Below are positions 37,428 to 49,700 of a DNA stretch of 64,000 nucleotides, piece by piece (the first letter of the stretch is position 1; the number at the start of each line of letters is the position of its first letter). This DNA is from Melieria omissa (taxonomy: Eukaryota; Arthropoda; Insecta; Diptera; Ulidiidae). Location of the stretch: positions 682,001 to 746,000 of the forward strand of contig OZ020267.1 of NCBI GenBank assembly GCA_963971225.1, read 5' to 3'. The notes beneath the pieces were generated by a model, which was not told where the DNA came from, searched no databases, and saw nothing but the letters and a program-made list of their open reading frames with translations. The position numbers were made by a program, and so were the translations under genes.

Positions 37428-39333
37428 CAGTGTTGCCGTTGTGCGACTAAAGTGTCAAATTGACCCTTTTTGGAGACCGATGATACCTGACACCGACTTT
37501 TTAAAAATATGCTTATTTTGACACTTTTCTTCAAAACCATGCGACTTTTGCCCCTTTCTTTTATCAAATTTAATTTATTATTTTTTTTATTTTTGCGTAC
37601 GTAATATTTATAATATGCCTTCCTTTTGGTATTCACTTTTTAAAGGTAACACGTAAGTACTTCAAAATTACACCTCTGGCAACATTTAACCTTGTGCCTG
37701 TCCCTTGCTCAAAATTGCTTTCGCTGTCCTTTGGGGTCAGGATGACCCCAACCAAACGGTTATATTATTTACTGACAAAACATGAAGCAAGGTAACACAC
37801 AAATAACAAAAGAAAAGGAGAAAGCCCCCAACAATTATTTTTCTCGATTTGTTATTGGGTTGAAAGAGCGATTAAAACACAAGACGAGCGCACAAAACCG
37901 CTTAACCGTTTTTTAATTCTGCCTGGGGTGAATTAGACCCCATGGGAAAGGTAGAAGGTTAAACTACTTGCAACTCTTTAATTATGTCTAAGTTTTCCCG
38001 CAAAAATGTACAAAATTAATCTGAATTCACGCGCTTTTTTGTGGCATTGCCTAAGTTATTTGCTAAAATAATTTTGATGGCTCCCAATGGATAAGTAAGT
38101 ATATCACGCATTTGCTTTGAAATGCAAATGTATTCATAATAAACACAAACCATGCATATTGGGACCTTTTAATATATCCTTCATCAATTAATTTAAGGCG
38201 AAAACAGTTTTTTCACAGAAAATCATCTCCTTAAGAAATGTAGGGGAATTCTTTGTAAGGTGCCACTCTTTGTAAGGTGCCACCCCTGCTAGATTTCGAC
38301 GTTCCAGCAATCCAAGAAAAAAAAATCGTATTGTCATTTAAGGTATATATGTCAACATCAATTTTAATGTGGTTTTTGAGGGAACAGACTCAATAACACG
38401 GTCTGGGTAAATAGAAGTGTCAAATTAGGTTAAGAAAAAACATAAAAATGAAAACTGAAGGTTTTTCTTGTGGTGAAAAAGTAACCAAAAACTTATAAAA
38501 AACTAAGGTAAATATCAGTGGTGGACTTAATTTTAAATGGTTTTTCATAATCCGAAATGATATCCGAGCATATCGTAAAAGGATCAAATTTATTCAATGA
38601 TTTCCAAAATGGCGTGAAAATGTAAAGTGCCACCTTTTTTTCTTTGTAAGGTGCCACCCCCCTTTTTTCATTGTTTTTTGATCCTATATCGGTAAAATGA
38701 CTTTTTATTGCTCGGAGCCGTCATTACGATGAATTTAAAGTGTTCTTAGTCAATTTTTCTCGAATCCTATCGTGAGGAATAAATTGGCTCAGTTTTGTTT
38801 ATTAATTTCCATACAATTATTCGTTTTATTCGTTACCATTCAATTTCGGTTTGCTATCAGTCATTTTCTATTCAATTCAAATTAAATTCAATAATCTTTT
38901 GTCAATTTACTAAATCATGAATTTTTACTTGAGATTTCTACGTTTTAAGCGGTTTTTTTAGGGGGTGGCACTTTACATTAAAAACTTTTAGGGTGTCGAT
39001 TTTGAACACTTTGGGAAATTGCCTGTAAAATTCGTATTTACGCAAAACTCAAATGAAGTGTTACTTTGGATCATAGCTCTTTAAACCCTCTTTCCAACGG
39101 TATATTAACTTTGGCGATAAGTTAATATTCTAACGAGTTATGCGCAAAAAAGCTATGGGGTGGCACCTTACAAAGAATTCCCCTACATATTAAAAAAATG
39201 AGCTCCGAAAGGTAAAATAATGAAAGTATGTATTTATATACATGGCATAGCAAATTGGATCACTTGATGACACTTTTTTTCCGGCTGTGACACTTTTTTT
39301 GCGACTTTTTAAAATTTTCCAGCGGCAACACTG
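37428..39333. mobile_element. non-autonomous hAT-type element near the string promoter, with a nested element
   Basis: Inverted ends begin CAGTGTTGCCG on both sides; GCGACT and AAGTGTCA words follow inward in both arms. A perfect 8-bp duplication, GTCCTACC, lies at 37420-37427 and 39334-39341. The total length is 1906 bp, of which about 945 bp is a second element nested at 38241-39185. No transposase frame is visible. The left end is about 450 bp upstream of the string TATA box. Confidence 0.88.
38241..39185. mobile_element. TA-flanked element with repeated TTTGTAAGGTGCCACCCC motif
   Basis: Inverted ends TAGGGGAATTCTTTGTAAGG are followed by TGCCAC in both arms; TA at each edge is the probable target site. 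The word 'TTTGTAAGGTGCCACCCC', or a near variant, occurs about six times: twice at the left end (38251-38285), near 38622 and 38643, and complemented near 38961 and 39158. No coding capacity. It contains CTTTCCAACGGTAT at 39090, shared with the element at 55546. Confidence 0.8.
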
Positions 39334-40009
39334 GTCCTACCTATCGCTACATCATCATTGGCGTTGATTTAACCCTCGAATAAAGCAAAAAAAAAAAAAC
39401 GATCTCTGCACAAGTGCACGTCCACAGAAGAAAGCAGGAGGCGAAATTCTGATGTTTTTGATTTTCCTTTTCTCTTCACTCGAGGCAATGCCAAAGATAA
39501 AAGAAAGGATGTGTGGAAAGAGGAGGTGGAAAGTCGGAGAATATGCATAAAATGTGGCTGTGTTGTTGTTGCTGTTAAAGCGAACCAGCTGAGTCTAGCC
39601 GAGAGGACAACTGCTGGCCGCGGAACAAGCTAAGACAACCATTCGATTCGATTTGGGTGCGAATGGAAATGAAATGGGATGGATTTTACGATGTACTCGG
39701 CAGCTCGGCTTGAGGCCAAGCACTCGTACGGGTGCCGTCGTTTTCGCCATCGCTACATTCACAACAGCAACAACAATTGCTTAATTTCGAGATGCTTTGT
39801 GGCGTGCGCCTTTATCTCTGCTGCCAGGCGCTTTGTTTCTGTCTTATTTTACCGTGACGTTTCTCTGCAAGTCATCAGCTGAGCTGAATTGATTTTTTTC
39901 GGTACCTACTCCTCTTTGCCTTTGCCTGTCTACAGTCTTCGACTGCCTGCGCTGCCTTTTCTCCTTTTGCTCCTCGTCGGATTACTTATTTGGTCTTCAG
40001 CAATCACTA

Positions 40010-40720
40010 CGTCAACAGCAACAGCAACAACAGCGAATAGTCGATCATATGTGACTTGGCTGTTTGGCGGCAAAAAGAAGAAAAGCGGCTATAGCCATAT
40101 CCCTGCCGGTGGAATGCGAGTACGCAAGCGCGCCAACTCGCTCTCCAAATCTTCTCGCTCGCCCGGTACATTATGTATCGCTCATTCTCTCCACAGGGAA
40201 ATCCGCGTAACCGCCAACCAAAATCATATGTGCCGACGCACTGTGTTCTCTTGTTGCTGTTTTTTGCCTTTTCTCTATACGAGTATTTGTTGGTTTGTCG
40301 CTATGCTATGCTGCTCTTGTTGTACTGTTGTTGTTGATAAAAAAGTACGTTACGAAAGTTATATTGTTCTTGTTGCTGGTGCCGCTGCTGTTGTTGTTTT
40401 TCAGCTGTTTTAGCTTGCTCAACGAGGAATGTGATCGGGGTACCCCTCGGCCCGCGATTCCATCGCATACATCGTGCTATGTCTGCTAGTTGCTGGCTGA
40501 GTGCAGGATTTAGGTGGGGCCCTAAGTCGGTGCCGGTGTGTTGGCGCGACGTGTGTCGGAGGCTCGGTATTAGCAACAGGTACATGCAACAATAGCAACA
40601 ACAACGGCAGTAATAAAGCATCAACAAAAACAGACACAAAGTCAGCAACAACAGCAAATTACTTCATTGCCAACCGCCATCGACGCTGCCGTGGGTTGTT
40701 GCAGTTATTGTTGCCATTAT
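40010..40720. repeat. opa-like CAG/CAA and CTG/TTG runs
   Basis: Interspersed CAACAGCAACAGC-type runs at about 40,012-40,045 and 40,575-40,660, and TTGTTGTTG/CTGCTGTTG runs at about 40,315-40,410 and 40,695-40,720. These are common in fly regulatory DNA and explain the long spurious frames. Confidence 0.7.
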
Positions 40721-41292
40721 AGTCTTTTTTCTTGCAATTTGTGTGATTTTATAAATTTTAGGAATCTTTACCTTACAAATACAAGTTCGTTTGAACTATT
40801 CAAAGGACTGAGAATGGGCAATGATCAATTCAATAGGTGATAAGTTATTTTAGAAGATTCTCCGGACAAAAGGATTAGAACAATTTTCCGTGTTTCCAAC
40901 AAATTTTACACAAATGTATTTAGGCATGTCCTTAATTCGAGGCAATTTCTTTACTTTTAAGAAAGTTCCATACTTTATCAGAGCAGTTCGATAAAGTACA
41001 CATTCATACATAGACCAGATCCTACTTACACTACAGAAGATTGTGTGTGTTTTTATGTATATGCGTATGTATGTATGTAAGTTTAACTTACATATGCGAG
41101 TTTTTTAAGCAACATTCAATCAAAATTAATATTGTTTATGTTTGTTCAGTAAAAGATAAGATTTGTTATGACATGTTAGTAGAAGAAAACGGAGCATTTT
41201 ATTATTTATAAATTAGGAATCTCCAGGGCTCAGTGGTGGTAGTTGAGAATTTTCATTGAGATGTAGGTACAGAAAAGGCACAATTGGCATAT

Positions 41293-41295
<3 letters not shown>

Positions 41296-41331
<36 letters not shown>

Positions 41332-41351
41332 TATATACATGTATATATATG
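41296..41351. repeat. AT microsatellite
   Basis: A nearly pure (TA)n run with two C interruptions. Confidence 0.9.
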
Positions 41352-42827
41352 AGTATATAAATGTATATAAGTTTAAACGTAGATGGTGCGAACAAGGTCA
41401 GATGGAGCTTTAAAATCATTGGGTAACATTTTCTTTGGTAGTGCACGTCTCTCTAGAGCAACCAAACTCGCATTACTGCCAAAGGCCCAGGATCGAGAGA
41501 TATAACCTAAGTGGTTCAATATTTATATCGTTTTACGCATTCCATAGTGGAGAAGAATTATTTGTTGCAATTCGTATTTCCATTCCAACTATTTCAACCA
41601 GCGGCGAAATTATTACAAAATAATTCCGCATATGAAAAACCGTTTGCAACATCTGTTCCTGTGCCCAGTTGGGGACCACCCCGAGCGATACGCCGTTTCG
41701 CAGCTCCAGCCGCAAGCCCCAGTAGTTCCAGCGCCTACAAGCCGAGTGGTAAACAACATTTTGGCGCGCACGCTTTTATACCGGCAAACCCCAGCTCGTG
41801 AGCTGCAAAAGGATCAGCAAAACTTTGCTACTCACGGTGAGAGTAATTTGCGAAAGAGCACAGTCAGCCGATCGTTGAGTGCTTCGGTTTGGCGTGATTT
41901 ATGTGCGCCGACTGGGGCTTTGGAGTGGACCAACTCGAAAAAGGGCGCCAACAGCAGTTGGTTGGGTTGCGGCTGTTTGTTGGGGGGAGAGGGTGCTCCC
42001 ATCGAAACACAGTGAAGAAGTAGAGCGGCAAAGCACAGTGCGGCTGCAAGGCGCAGGTAATGCGAGACGTGAATGCGCGACACGCTTTCGAAGCTTTACA
42101 AGTGCTGAGCATAACACACTGCTAACTGAGCACAATGAACAATGAAGAATTCATGGGGCTCTGCTTCAGGCACAGGCACAGTAAAAAAATCGAAACAGAA
42201 AAAAGTCACAATCTGCAACGATGTCGTTAAAAAAGCGGCAAATTCTTAACAAAGAGAACGATGCTGCCGACGACGTCTATGGTTCGCGAGGATGTGGTGG
42301 TGCTGCACTCGACCACACTATGCCGAGAGCCGCTCGAGGCTGGAGAAGAGCTGTGCAGCTCAGCGATCAGTGTCTGTCTGGCTGATGAGATTGGGAAATG
42401 CAAAGGGCTGGCAGGGTAAGAGTCGAAGCGAGGCTCGCAGATACACGGAGCATTGCACAAGAAGTTATTGTCCGTTGAATCGAGGGGAAACAGCGGAAAC
42501 AGTGCAACCGAGGGAGACATCTCGGGCTTCGGTTTCAATACGCAGAACCAGGGTAACTAAACGTAAAGGATCAGGTTTAACACTGTCTAACTACAATAGA
42601 AAAATAAACGAAATTTAATTAAAGAACACAAATAAACCCGCATGAGCAATTGAAGTTGCGTAGGGCGCTCTTTCCAATTTTGTAGTTTTGCACAAAAAGC
42701 ACAATTAAAGTGGAGGAAAGACGGCGTTGATTTTATTTCACTGCTCTCCACACGTTTGGCTTGGTCCAATACTCGCCGCGGAGCCGAGCGTAGAAGGCGA
42801 CACTTTGATATGCAAAATAATAAAATT

Positions 42828-42845
42828 TACGCATGCGCATGCGTA
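42828..42845. promoter_or_regulatory. 18-bp palindrome of NRF1/Ewg type
   Basis: TACGCATGCGCATGCGTA is a perfect palindrome and includes overlapping copies of the TGCGCATGCG core bound by NRF-1, whose fly relative is Erect wing. Function is inferred from motif similarity only. Confidence 0.35.
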
Positions 42846-43485
42846 GCCATTCGCTTTGCTAGATTTGACGATCGAAGCGGCGGCAACCACGAGCGCGCTT
42901 GATCGAATTTCTTGCCCATAGTGGGGAACGCGACGAGAAAGGGGGCTGGCGAATGATTTCGCTGACGGCCGCCTTGTCCACGCCGCAATTAATTTTAATT
43001 GCTAATTTAATGAAGAGGAAAACAGTCCGGTTCAGTCCAAATTGAATGGCGCCCCAACGCGCGCACGAATCGCACACACTCGCAGCAGACACGGTCGCGC
43101 TGATAGGCGGCTGGCGTATTAGAGAGGTTGTTGATCTTTACCGCGAACTGACGTTTTACATATGAAAAACGTAGAGAACATTTCTGCCGCGGCATGGAAT
43201 TGTGTCACTTGGGTCGGCTGCCTACCCGCATTTAATGTGCTTTCGATTTTCTACACAACACATTTACTATTCGTTTTGTTTTAATGTTCAGCCAAGTAAA
43301 CGCTTTTTCAAAACTGTGAAAGTGCAAATGACAATTGCAGCCGGACTTTGCGTTCTTCTTTGCAGGACTTTCTTCTTTCCAAGACCAATTCAAATTATCT
43401 CAAACTCAAATTCAAACATTTTAATGGAACAATTTAAACTTCTCTGGCGGAGTTGCTTCTGCAATAGTCCGCCATGCAATTCTAT

Positions 43486-43738
43486 AATTCTGTGGCCGTA
43501 AGGAATAACAGCCAAAGTCGAGTTAGGACAAAATTGAGTTATTGCCACTATTGCATTCTTCGTATTCAAATGTACTACTACACAAACTTCGATGGCTTTT
43601 GCTCATAAAATGAATGTTTTACGCAAAAAAATCTAAATAGCTAAAGGTTAATCTAAAGATAAATTCAAAAATTAAAAGTGCTCTCCTGAAAACTTCATAA
43701 AATCGACTTTGGCTGTTATTCCTTACGGCCGCAGAATT
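43486..43738. mobile_element. 253-bp MITE with 36-bp inverted ends
   Basis: Arms 43486-43521 and 43703-43738 are inverted copies with one difference (TGTGG versus TGCGG); they begin AATTCTG, continue GCCGTAAGGAATAACAGCC and end AAAGTCGA. The 181-bp middle is AT-rich and non-coding. No clear target duplication was found, so the superfamily is open. Confidence 0.7.
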
Positions 43739-46700
43739 GCGCAAAATAGTTTAATACTCAAAGCACAATATGTAGGTGTGGGGCGGATCTTAAAGGCACT
43801 TGAAACGCTCGCTTCCACATCGTCATGCACAGTGTCCCCCGAATGCGCTATGCCGGCGATTGCCCGATCAAAATTGGAAGAATCACAACCTTATAAACGA
43901 GTTCATTTCATAAATTTCATTCAGCGCTCATATGCATAAATGTCAAAATAAGCAATTCAATTCAATCGAGTCTCTTCTCCGAAAATCAAAGAAATGAAGA
44001 CGCATCGAGTGCAGATCCTTCTCTGCCATAAGTAGCGACGAACGTTGAAGCAAACTCGATTCACTCAAAAATCAATTGACAGAGTCACAGGTCACGGCGT
44101 ACTTGGGAGGCTTACGTAAAAAACAACACAGTAACAGAGCCACCAATAACGAACATACGCAACACTCATTGAAAAGTGTGAGCTTGGGGGAGATCGAAGT
44201 TCGATGTGGTGAACTCTCCTAAAGTGGCACACACACTATACATATGCATGTACGTGATACAGTAATACCAGTAATACATATGGCATACATAAATATGCTA
44301 TATGTGCCGGTATTAAGTAGCTAAGTACATGTTCGGTACTGCCAAGGCTTTAGATTGAAAGACCTACTATTCAAATTTATGTAAACGAATCCACAACCCC
44401 CCGCCCAATGATTCCTTGCGCGTTGCTGCTGATGCTGCTGTTGGGAGAAGTGCTAAGCGGGACACGAACGAATGAATCAGGTCTGGCAGCCGGCGATTGC
44501 CATCGCGTGGTTCGCGCTAGGCTGCCAGCGTGTGGACATTTACAGCTGATAAAATTCGCCTTTCCTGTACTGCACTCTATTTACACATTTATTCTTTACA
44601 GAAGTATTCTGTATATGTACATATGGACATACATACGTAGGCTTCTAAGCACATACTATATTTAGTTTTCAATTCTTGCGGAGTTCTTTGAAAACTGTAC
44701 AATATACATGAACAATACGTATATATGTATGTATGTTCCTTTACGAATTTGTTTGTGCCTATGGTTTGTGAAGTACGCTGGTGCTATTCCCCATTCACGA
44801 AACCAAAATGACTCTAAATTTGTTATCATTGAACTGAATGCTGCCTGGCGTTGGGTGCTGGGTGCTGGTTGTCGGTTGTTTGCAGACTGCTCTGCGCTGC
44901 GGGTCCGGCTCCCCATTCTCAAAATATGAGCACTCAAATGCCATTTATATGCACAGAATTAAATTTTTTGTGTCTGCACATTTGACTGTTGATAATTCGT
45001 TTGTTCGGTTGCTGGCGACTTGCGCTCTGGTTTTGTTATCAAAGACGCAGGGGCGAAACGAAAGAAGAATCCGTGTTTTTGTAAGAATTTCCGCAATGTA
45101 GTTTGCGTGGGATCTCATAGAGCGCGACTCCAAAGCAGTAAGCAGCAATTGTACACCGCCAGACGAGAAGCCAAAAGGCGAAATACTTGCACATAATGGA
45201 GAACGGGGAGGGGGTGGGGGGGACTTGGGGCCCTCTGAGTATAGGAAATGCAAACTGCGCTCTCGTCTCGTTAACTGATATGCTTTCGTGGCGGAATGAA
45301 AAATAACAAATAAAAATGGCCAAGGCCATTTGTTATCACACGATAGTAAAAATGTATGTACCACAACTATAACCGTTGCAATGCATCGTGCTGGTATATA
45401 TTTATGTCGTACGTTGTACGTATGCAACGAAAAATTCAGCTAATTTTTGCCGTAGACCTGCTATACACATGTATTTACATATTTATGTATGTATATGATT
45501 ATTTCCATATATATACATACGTATATCGGTCGTTGCAGTTGGGCCACAAATGCACGTTTGTAAATGTTGGTACAGTGATACGATAGTCTTTTGAGGGAGA
45601 TTCAGGTTGAGTTTCATGCAACCACCGGTGTTGTATGAGATTCTCTCTAAAGAATGGAATAAAGTTGTATGCAGATTCAAAGCGGCGCGTTGGGAGCTTT
45701 TTCACAAGTCACGATTTTACACCCAGGAAAAGTGTTCAGTGTTGGGCGAATCGAGATGCGAATCGTGCCAACTACCGAGCGAATGGAATATAATGTTTTG
45801 TTCAGAATATAACACACACCCTCGATTTTTTACATGAACAGCTGCCATCCCTAATACCAAATCTATGCAGATATTGGTGCAAACCAGTTTGCTGGCGAAA
45901 ATTTATTATTGATATTATTTGAACAATTGGCGTTACGACATTAGAGGGTTGCTCGCTGCCACTGACGAAGTGAAGTATCCCGTGCGTACTCACACCCTCC
46001 TCGAATCACAACAAGTGCGTGGCCCGCATGCGCGAGTGAAGTACTGTGCGCCGCCGCGGCATTCCGAATCGCTGCCACCAGCATAAAAACAGCAAATCAC
46101 GCAGTTTAACGGGTGCCGTTACAACAAGGGGCAGTTGACGAAGGTGGTGGTGGCGTTAGAGGACCGCCTGCAAGGGATGGGTTTTCAGCAACCCCCAAGG
46201 CAGTGACAGTGCGGCCGATTCATCAGTCGAGAGAGAAAAGTTGTGGCACGCTTTCCAGCCATGAAAACGGCAGGTGTTAGGAGTTTGCCGACACGTATTG
46301 AGCACTCGACGTTCGAGCGCGCCGCGCCGCGTCGCGCGTAGTGGACGTACGGCGTGCGGCGTACGGCTGGTGTGGTGGTTTGGGGTGCTGCATTAAAATG
46401 CGGGCGCTCGAGCGTGTGGGCTTAGACCAGTACTTAAGGGGCGAATATCGCGCCGTACGTGTACAGCTTTGCAGGCTATGTGTTACGCAAGTGCGAGGAC
46501 CCATTCCACTAGCATTTCAATTTGCTCATACAGCCAAATTATAATCTCCAAATACAAACTACCAGCTCTTGAGTCTCGGAAAACATAATTTATGAACTAC
46601 ATTGTCAATTAATGCATAAAGGCCTTAGCAGCTGTGCATTGGATGATGGGTTATTGGGCGAAAAGCCAACGGCGTACCTCTGTACGGTGGTACTAACTAC

Positions 46701-49700
46701 AACCATATGAAAGACAGTTTTGAAAAATCAAAAGTTTCCGAGCGTGTGAGGATACCATGTACACGTACACGTATGTATTGTAGTACGTATGTGCGATACA
46801 GACCGAATTGATGGCGCGTTCTCTCGAGAACGGGCACTCGATTTTCTCAAGGTGTGAAAACCTACCTCGAAGCGTGAACTGAAGGCAGATCATGAGCTGC
46901 TTGAGTGCTTAAGTCTTTTCTTTAACTGTACACTTCAGTGATTCGAAACCAAAGTGCGGGCTTTGCGGTCTCTGCACCCGAACGAGCTGCGTCTACTTCA
47001 TCTGCCACGTTTGGCATTTCCTTTTCCAGTTCAATTTGGCTCAGTGTCCTGCCATCGATTGCTTACGATTCGATTGCAAGGAATTCGCAACTTTCGGAGT
47101 ACTTCTTAGGGGATGAAGTGTGCAATGTGCTCTCCATTCGGCATTGTTTTGTAGTCGGCAGTCTATGCCGAGTAGTTGCTGCGGGAATGCATTACTGCAC
47201 AAACATACATATGTACATATACACAAGCCACAGCGCCGTCAAATTGCATCAATTCGCCAGTGCTTTGCTTTCTGTCACCTGGCCGCGCCAATTGCCGCTG
47301 GTTTGGGATTTGGCACAACAGCCGCAATTTCATCCCCTTCTGCACGTTTGCCAATACACGGCCGGCAGCGCCGCAACTTCTTGCGGCACATTAGGGTGGC
47401 GTTTAAGAAGCGAGAAAGATCCGAAACTACCTCGAAGGACATTGCACTGCATTGGCGTTTGCTGTGGTTCCGCGATGATATCCATGAAAGTTGCGCTCGC
47501 TTTTTGCTTTCATTATTAATGTCGTTTAGTGTTGTTATTGTTGTTAATATCATCGTCATTGACAGGAGTTGCAGCAAACAGCTGGCTCATATTTTGTGTG
47601 GCTGCCAAACACAATTTGCCATTAGCGAACATCGATTTGGCGATTTGGTTGCGACAGTATTCCGCAGCGGGGTGACCAGCGCCACTTGCTTCTTGGACAA
47701 CGGCTGAACCGCGATCACAATAAATTCAATAAAGTTTCAAGTGTATGGCCAGTTTTGGTTGAGTGCGGTGGAGCGTTATCCACTTGACCGTTAACGGTAG
47801 CCTGCGCCCATTCAATTAGTTTGTGCAATTATGAATTTATCGCTTACGCTCACTCGTTTCACTTGCAAATTAGATGCGACAGCGGCAGCCGCCAACAGCT
47901 GATTCCGTATGTTGTGGGAACTGCCAGAGCGGGGCTTGGTTTAGTCTGTGAGTGTTAGTTCAGCGCAATGTGGAATTTCTTGAGTGTGAATGCCACAAGT
48001 TTAGGTGGAAGTGGTCGAATTGAACACTTGGTATACTAAGTGTGCTGATACTGTCGTTGCCGAAATTGTGCCATAATTGTAGCACAACGTGGTGGGTTGT
48101 GGTCTATGAATTTTGAAAATGTATAGAATTTATTGAGTTCGATTGTGCTTCGGTCCCGTCGCCCTTCCCTTAAACGAATGTTTTAAGGTCATTGCCATTG
48201 ATCTCATCAGCCTCATACTCTACCAAGGCCTCTACGCACACGTTGCTAGGCAAGGGAACACGACGAAGGGGTAGGAGGATTTACGAAAAACGAAACAAAG
48301 TATTGAACTTCCCTGCCTCCCCTTCTGCCTCCACATATCATTCAATACTGTCTGCTGGTCTAACACACTCGCGTAACATTCGTAAAGACGTCTCGGCGCA
48401 GTTGCTTTACTTTGAGGTGCAGTTCAGTAGGGTGCGGCAAGGCAGCGCCAGTTCGTGCAGACTGGTGTGTGCTTAGCATGCTCTCAGGGTAGTCTAAGGC
48501 AGTCGAAGGGTGTTGTTTGCAGTTGGGTTTCTTTGCGCGCGCAACAAACCTCCGCTCGAGCTGTCGAGGAACGCGCAGCTGGCAGTTTGGCAGTACGGTA
48601 GCGCACTCCCCAAAAATTCCGTCCAAATGAAATCGAGAGGCTTGCAGACGGCACCAGCAGCAACAACGACACCGGCATGCGTGCGCGCGGCTGGTTGTGG
48701 CATATGCGATTTATTTGGCGCGAGCCACAAACGCCATGCGGAAGCGACGAGCTCGAAGAGTCTGAAGAGGAAATCCGTGAAGTAAGGAGAGTAGAATGAA
48801 AAATAGGAAATAAGAACTGTATCGTCTGGAGCGAAGGACGTGTGCACAAATGTGTAGGTTCGTCGCCAAATTCGAACGACTGAATGCCTAAATTTGCAGA
48901 CAGTGCTGTGAGGGAAGAGGTGGGGAAGTTCGCGCGCGTAATAGTACTGTTGAGAAATCTTTGATTGAAGGCGGGAAATTTCGTTGACTGCACTTTGAAC
49001 GCTGTTATACCATCTACAATACGATTGTATATGAAACGCCAGCCATGACTTGAACAGTTCCTAAGCTGCGCGACGAACGTTAGGTTAGGTCAAGGCGGCT
49101 GCGCAAGGTCCCCTGACTCGAAGATGCAACTGTGATATGAATGAAAGTTATTGAAAATCGAGTACTGGATTCGTTATTGAGTTGCATAAGACGTACATAC
49201 AATAAGTACGGTTTTAAATCTTAAAATTGTACTCTGAGCTTAGTGAATTCATATGTTCACTATTTTCGGTACGATTAACGTCTTTGTGTGTTTGAAATTG
49301 GTTGCAGTTGGAGCAGCAAAAATTAGCAACTCATTTCGGCTCATGCCTTCAAGGACTAAAGACGCATGGTGTGCTGCTGTAGTCAAAAACCAGTTGGCGT
49401 CTGCACACAAATGCAAATTACATAGGCTCGAATCCAATTAGCAGCTCCCTTTCTGTGCGTTTTCGTATCCACTGCGTCCGTAGCGCAGCGTGCACCGCCT
49501 CTGAATATGAATATGAAAGCAAGGCAGCACGGGACAACCAAAGCTCAGTGCTGACTTCAGGTGTGTAAGCTAAACCTTCTTCAGTCGCGGCAATTTTGAA
49601 TTTTTCCAATTACCACATCGAATGTAACACTTTTCCCTGGCAGTGCACGCAGCACGCGATCAGCGAAGAAAGCGCTATTAAGCTATTCAGCGCCATTGAC

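Larger units (their letters stand above)
39342..43485. other. gene-free upstream region of string
   Basis: The open frames here, such as 39889-40413, are driven by CAG/CTG and CAA/TTG low-complexity runs and look like no protein family. The region is probably distal regulatory DNA of string (inferred from Drosophila, where string enhancers extend tens of kilobases upstream). Confidence 0.45.

Noticed and set aside
39889..40413. 174-codon open frame on the plus strand upstream of string
   Set aside because: It is rich in Leu/Val/Ser/Thr from CTG, TTG and CAG runs, has no family resemblance and lies in opa-like repeats.
47120..47707. 195-codon open frame on the plus strand
   Set aside because: Composition is not protein-like, other frames overlap it extensively, and no domain or splice structure is recognisable.
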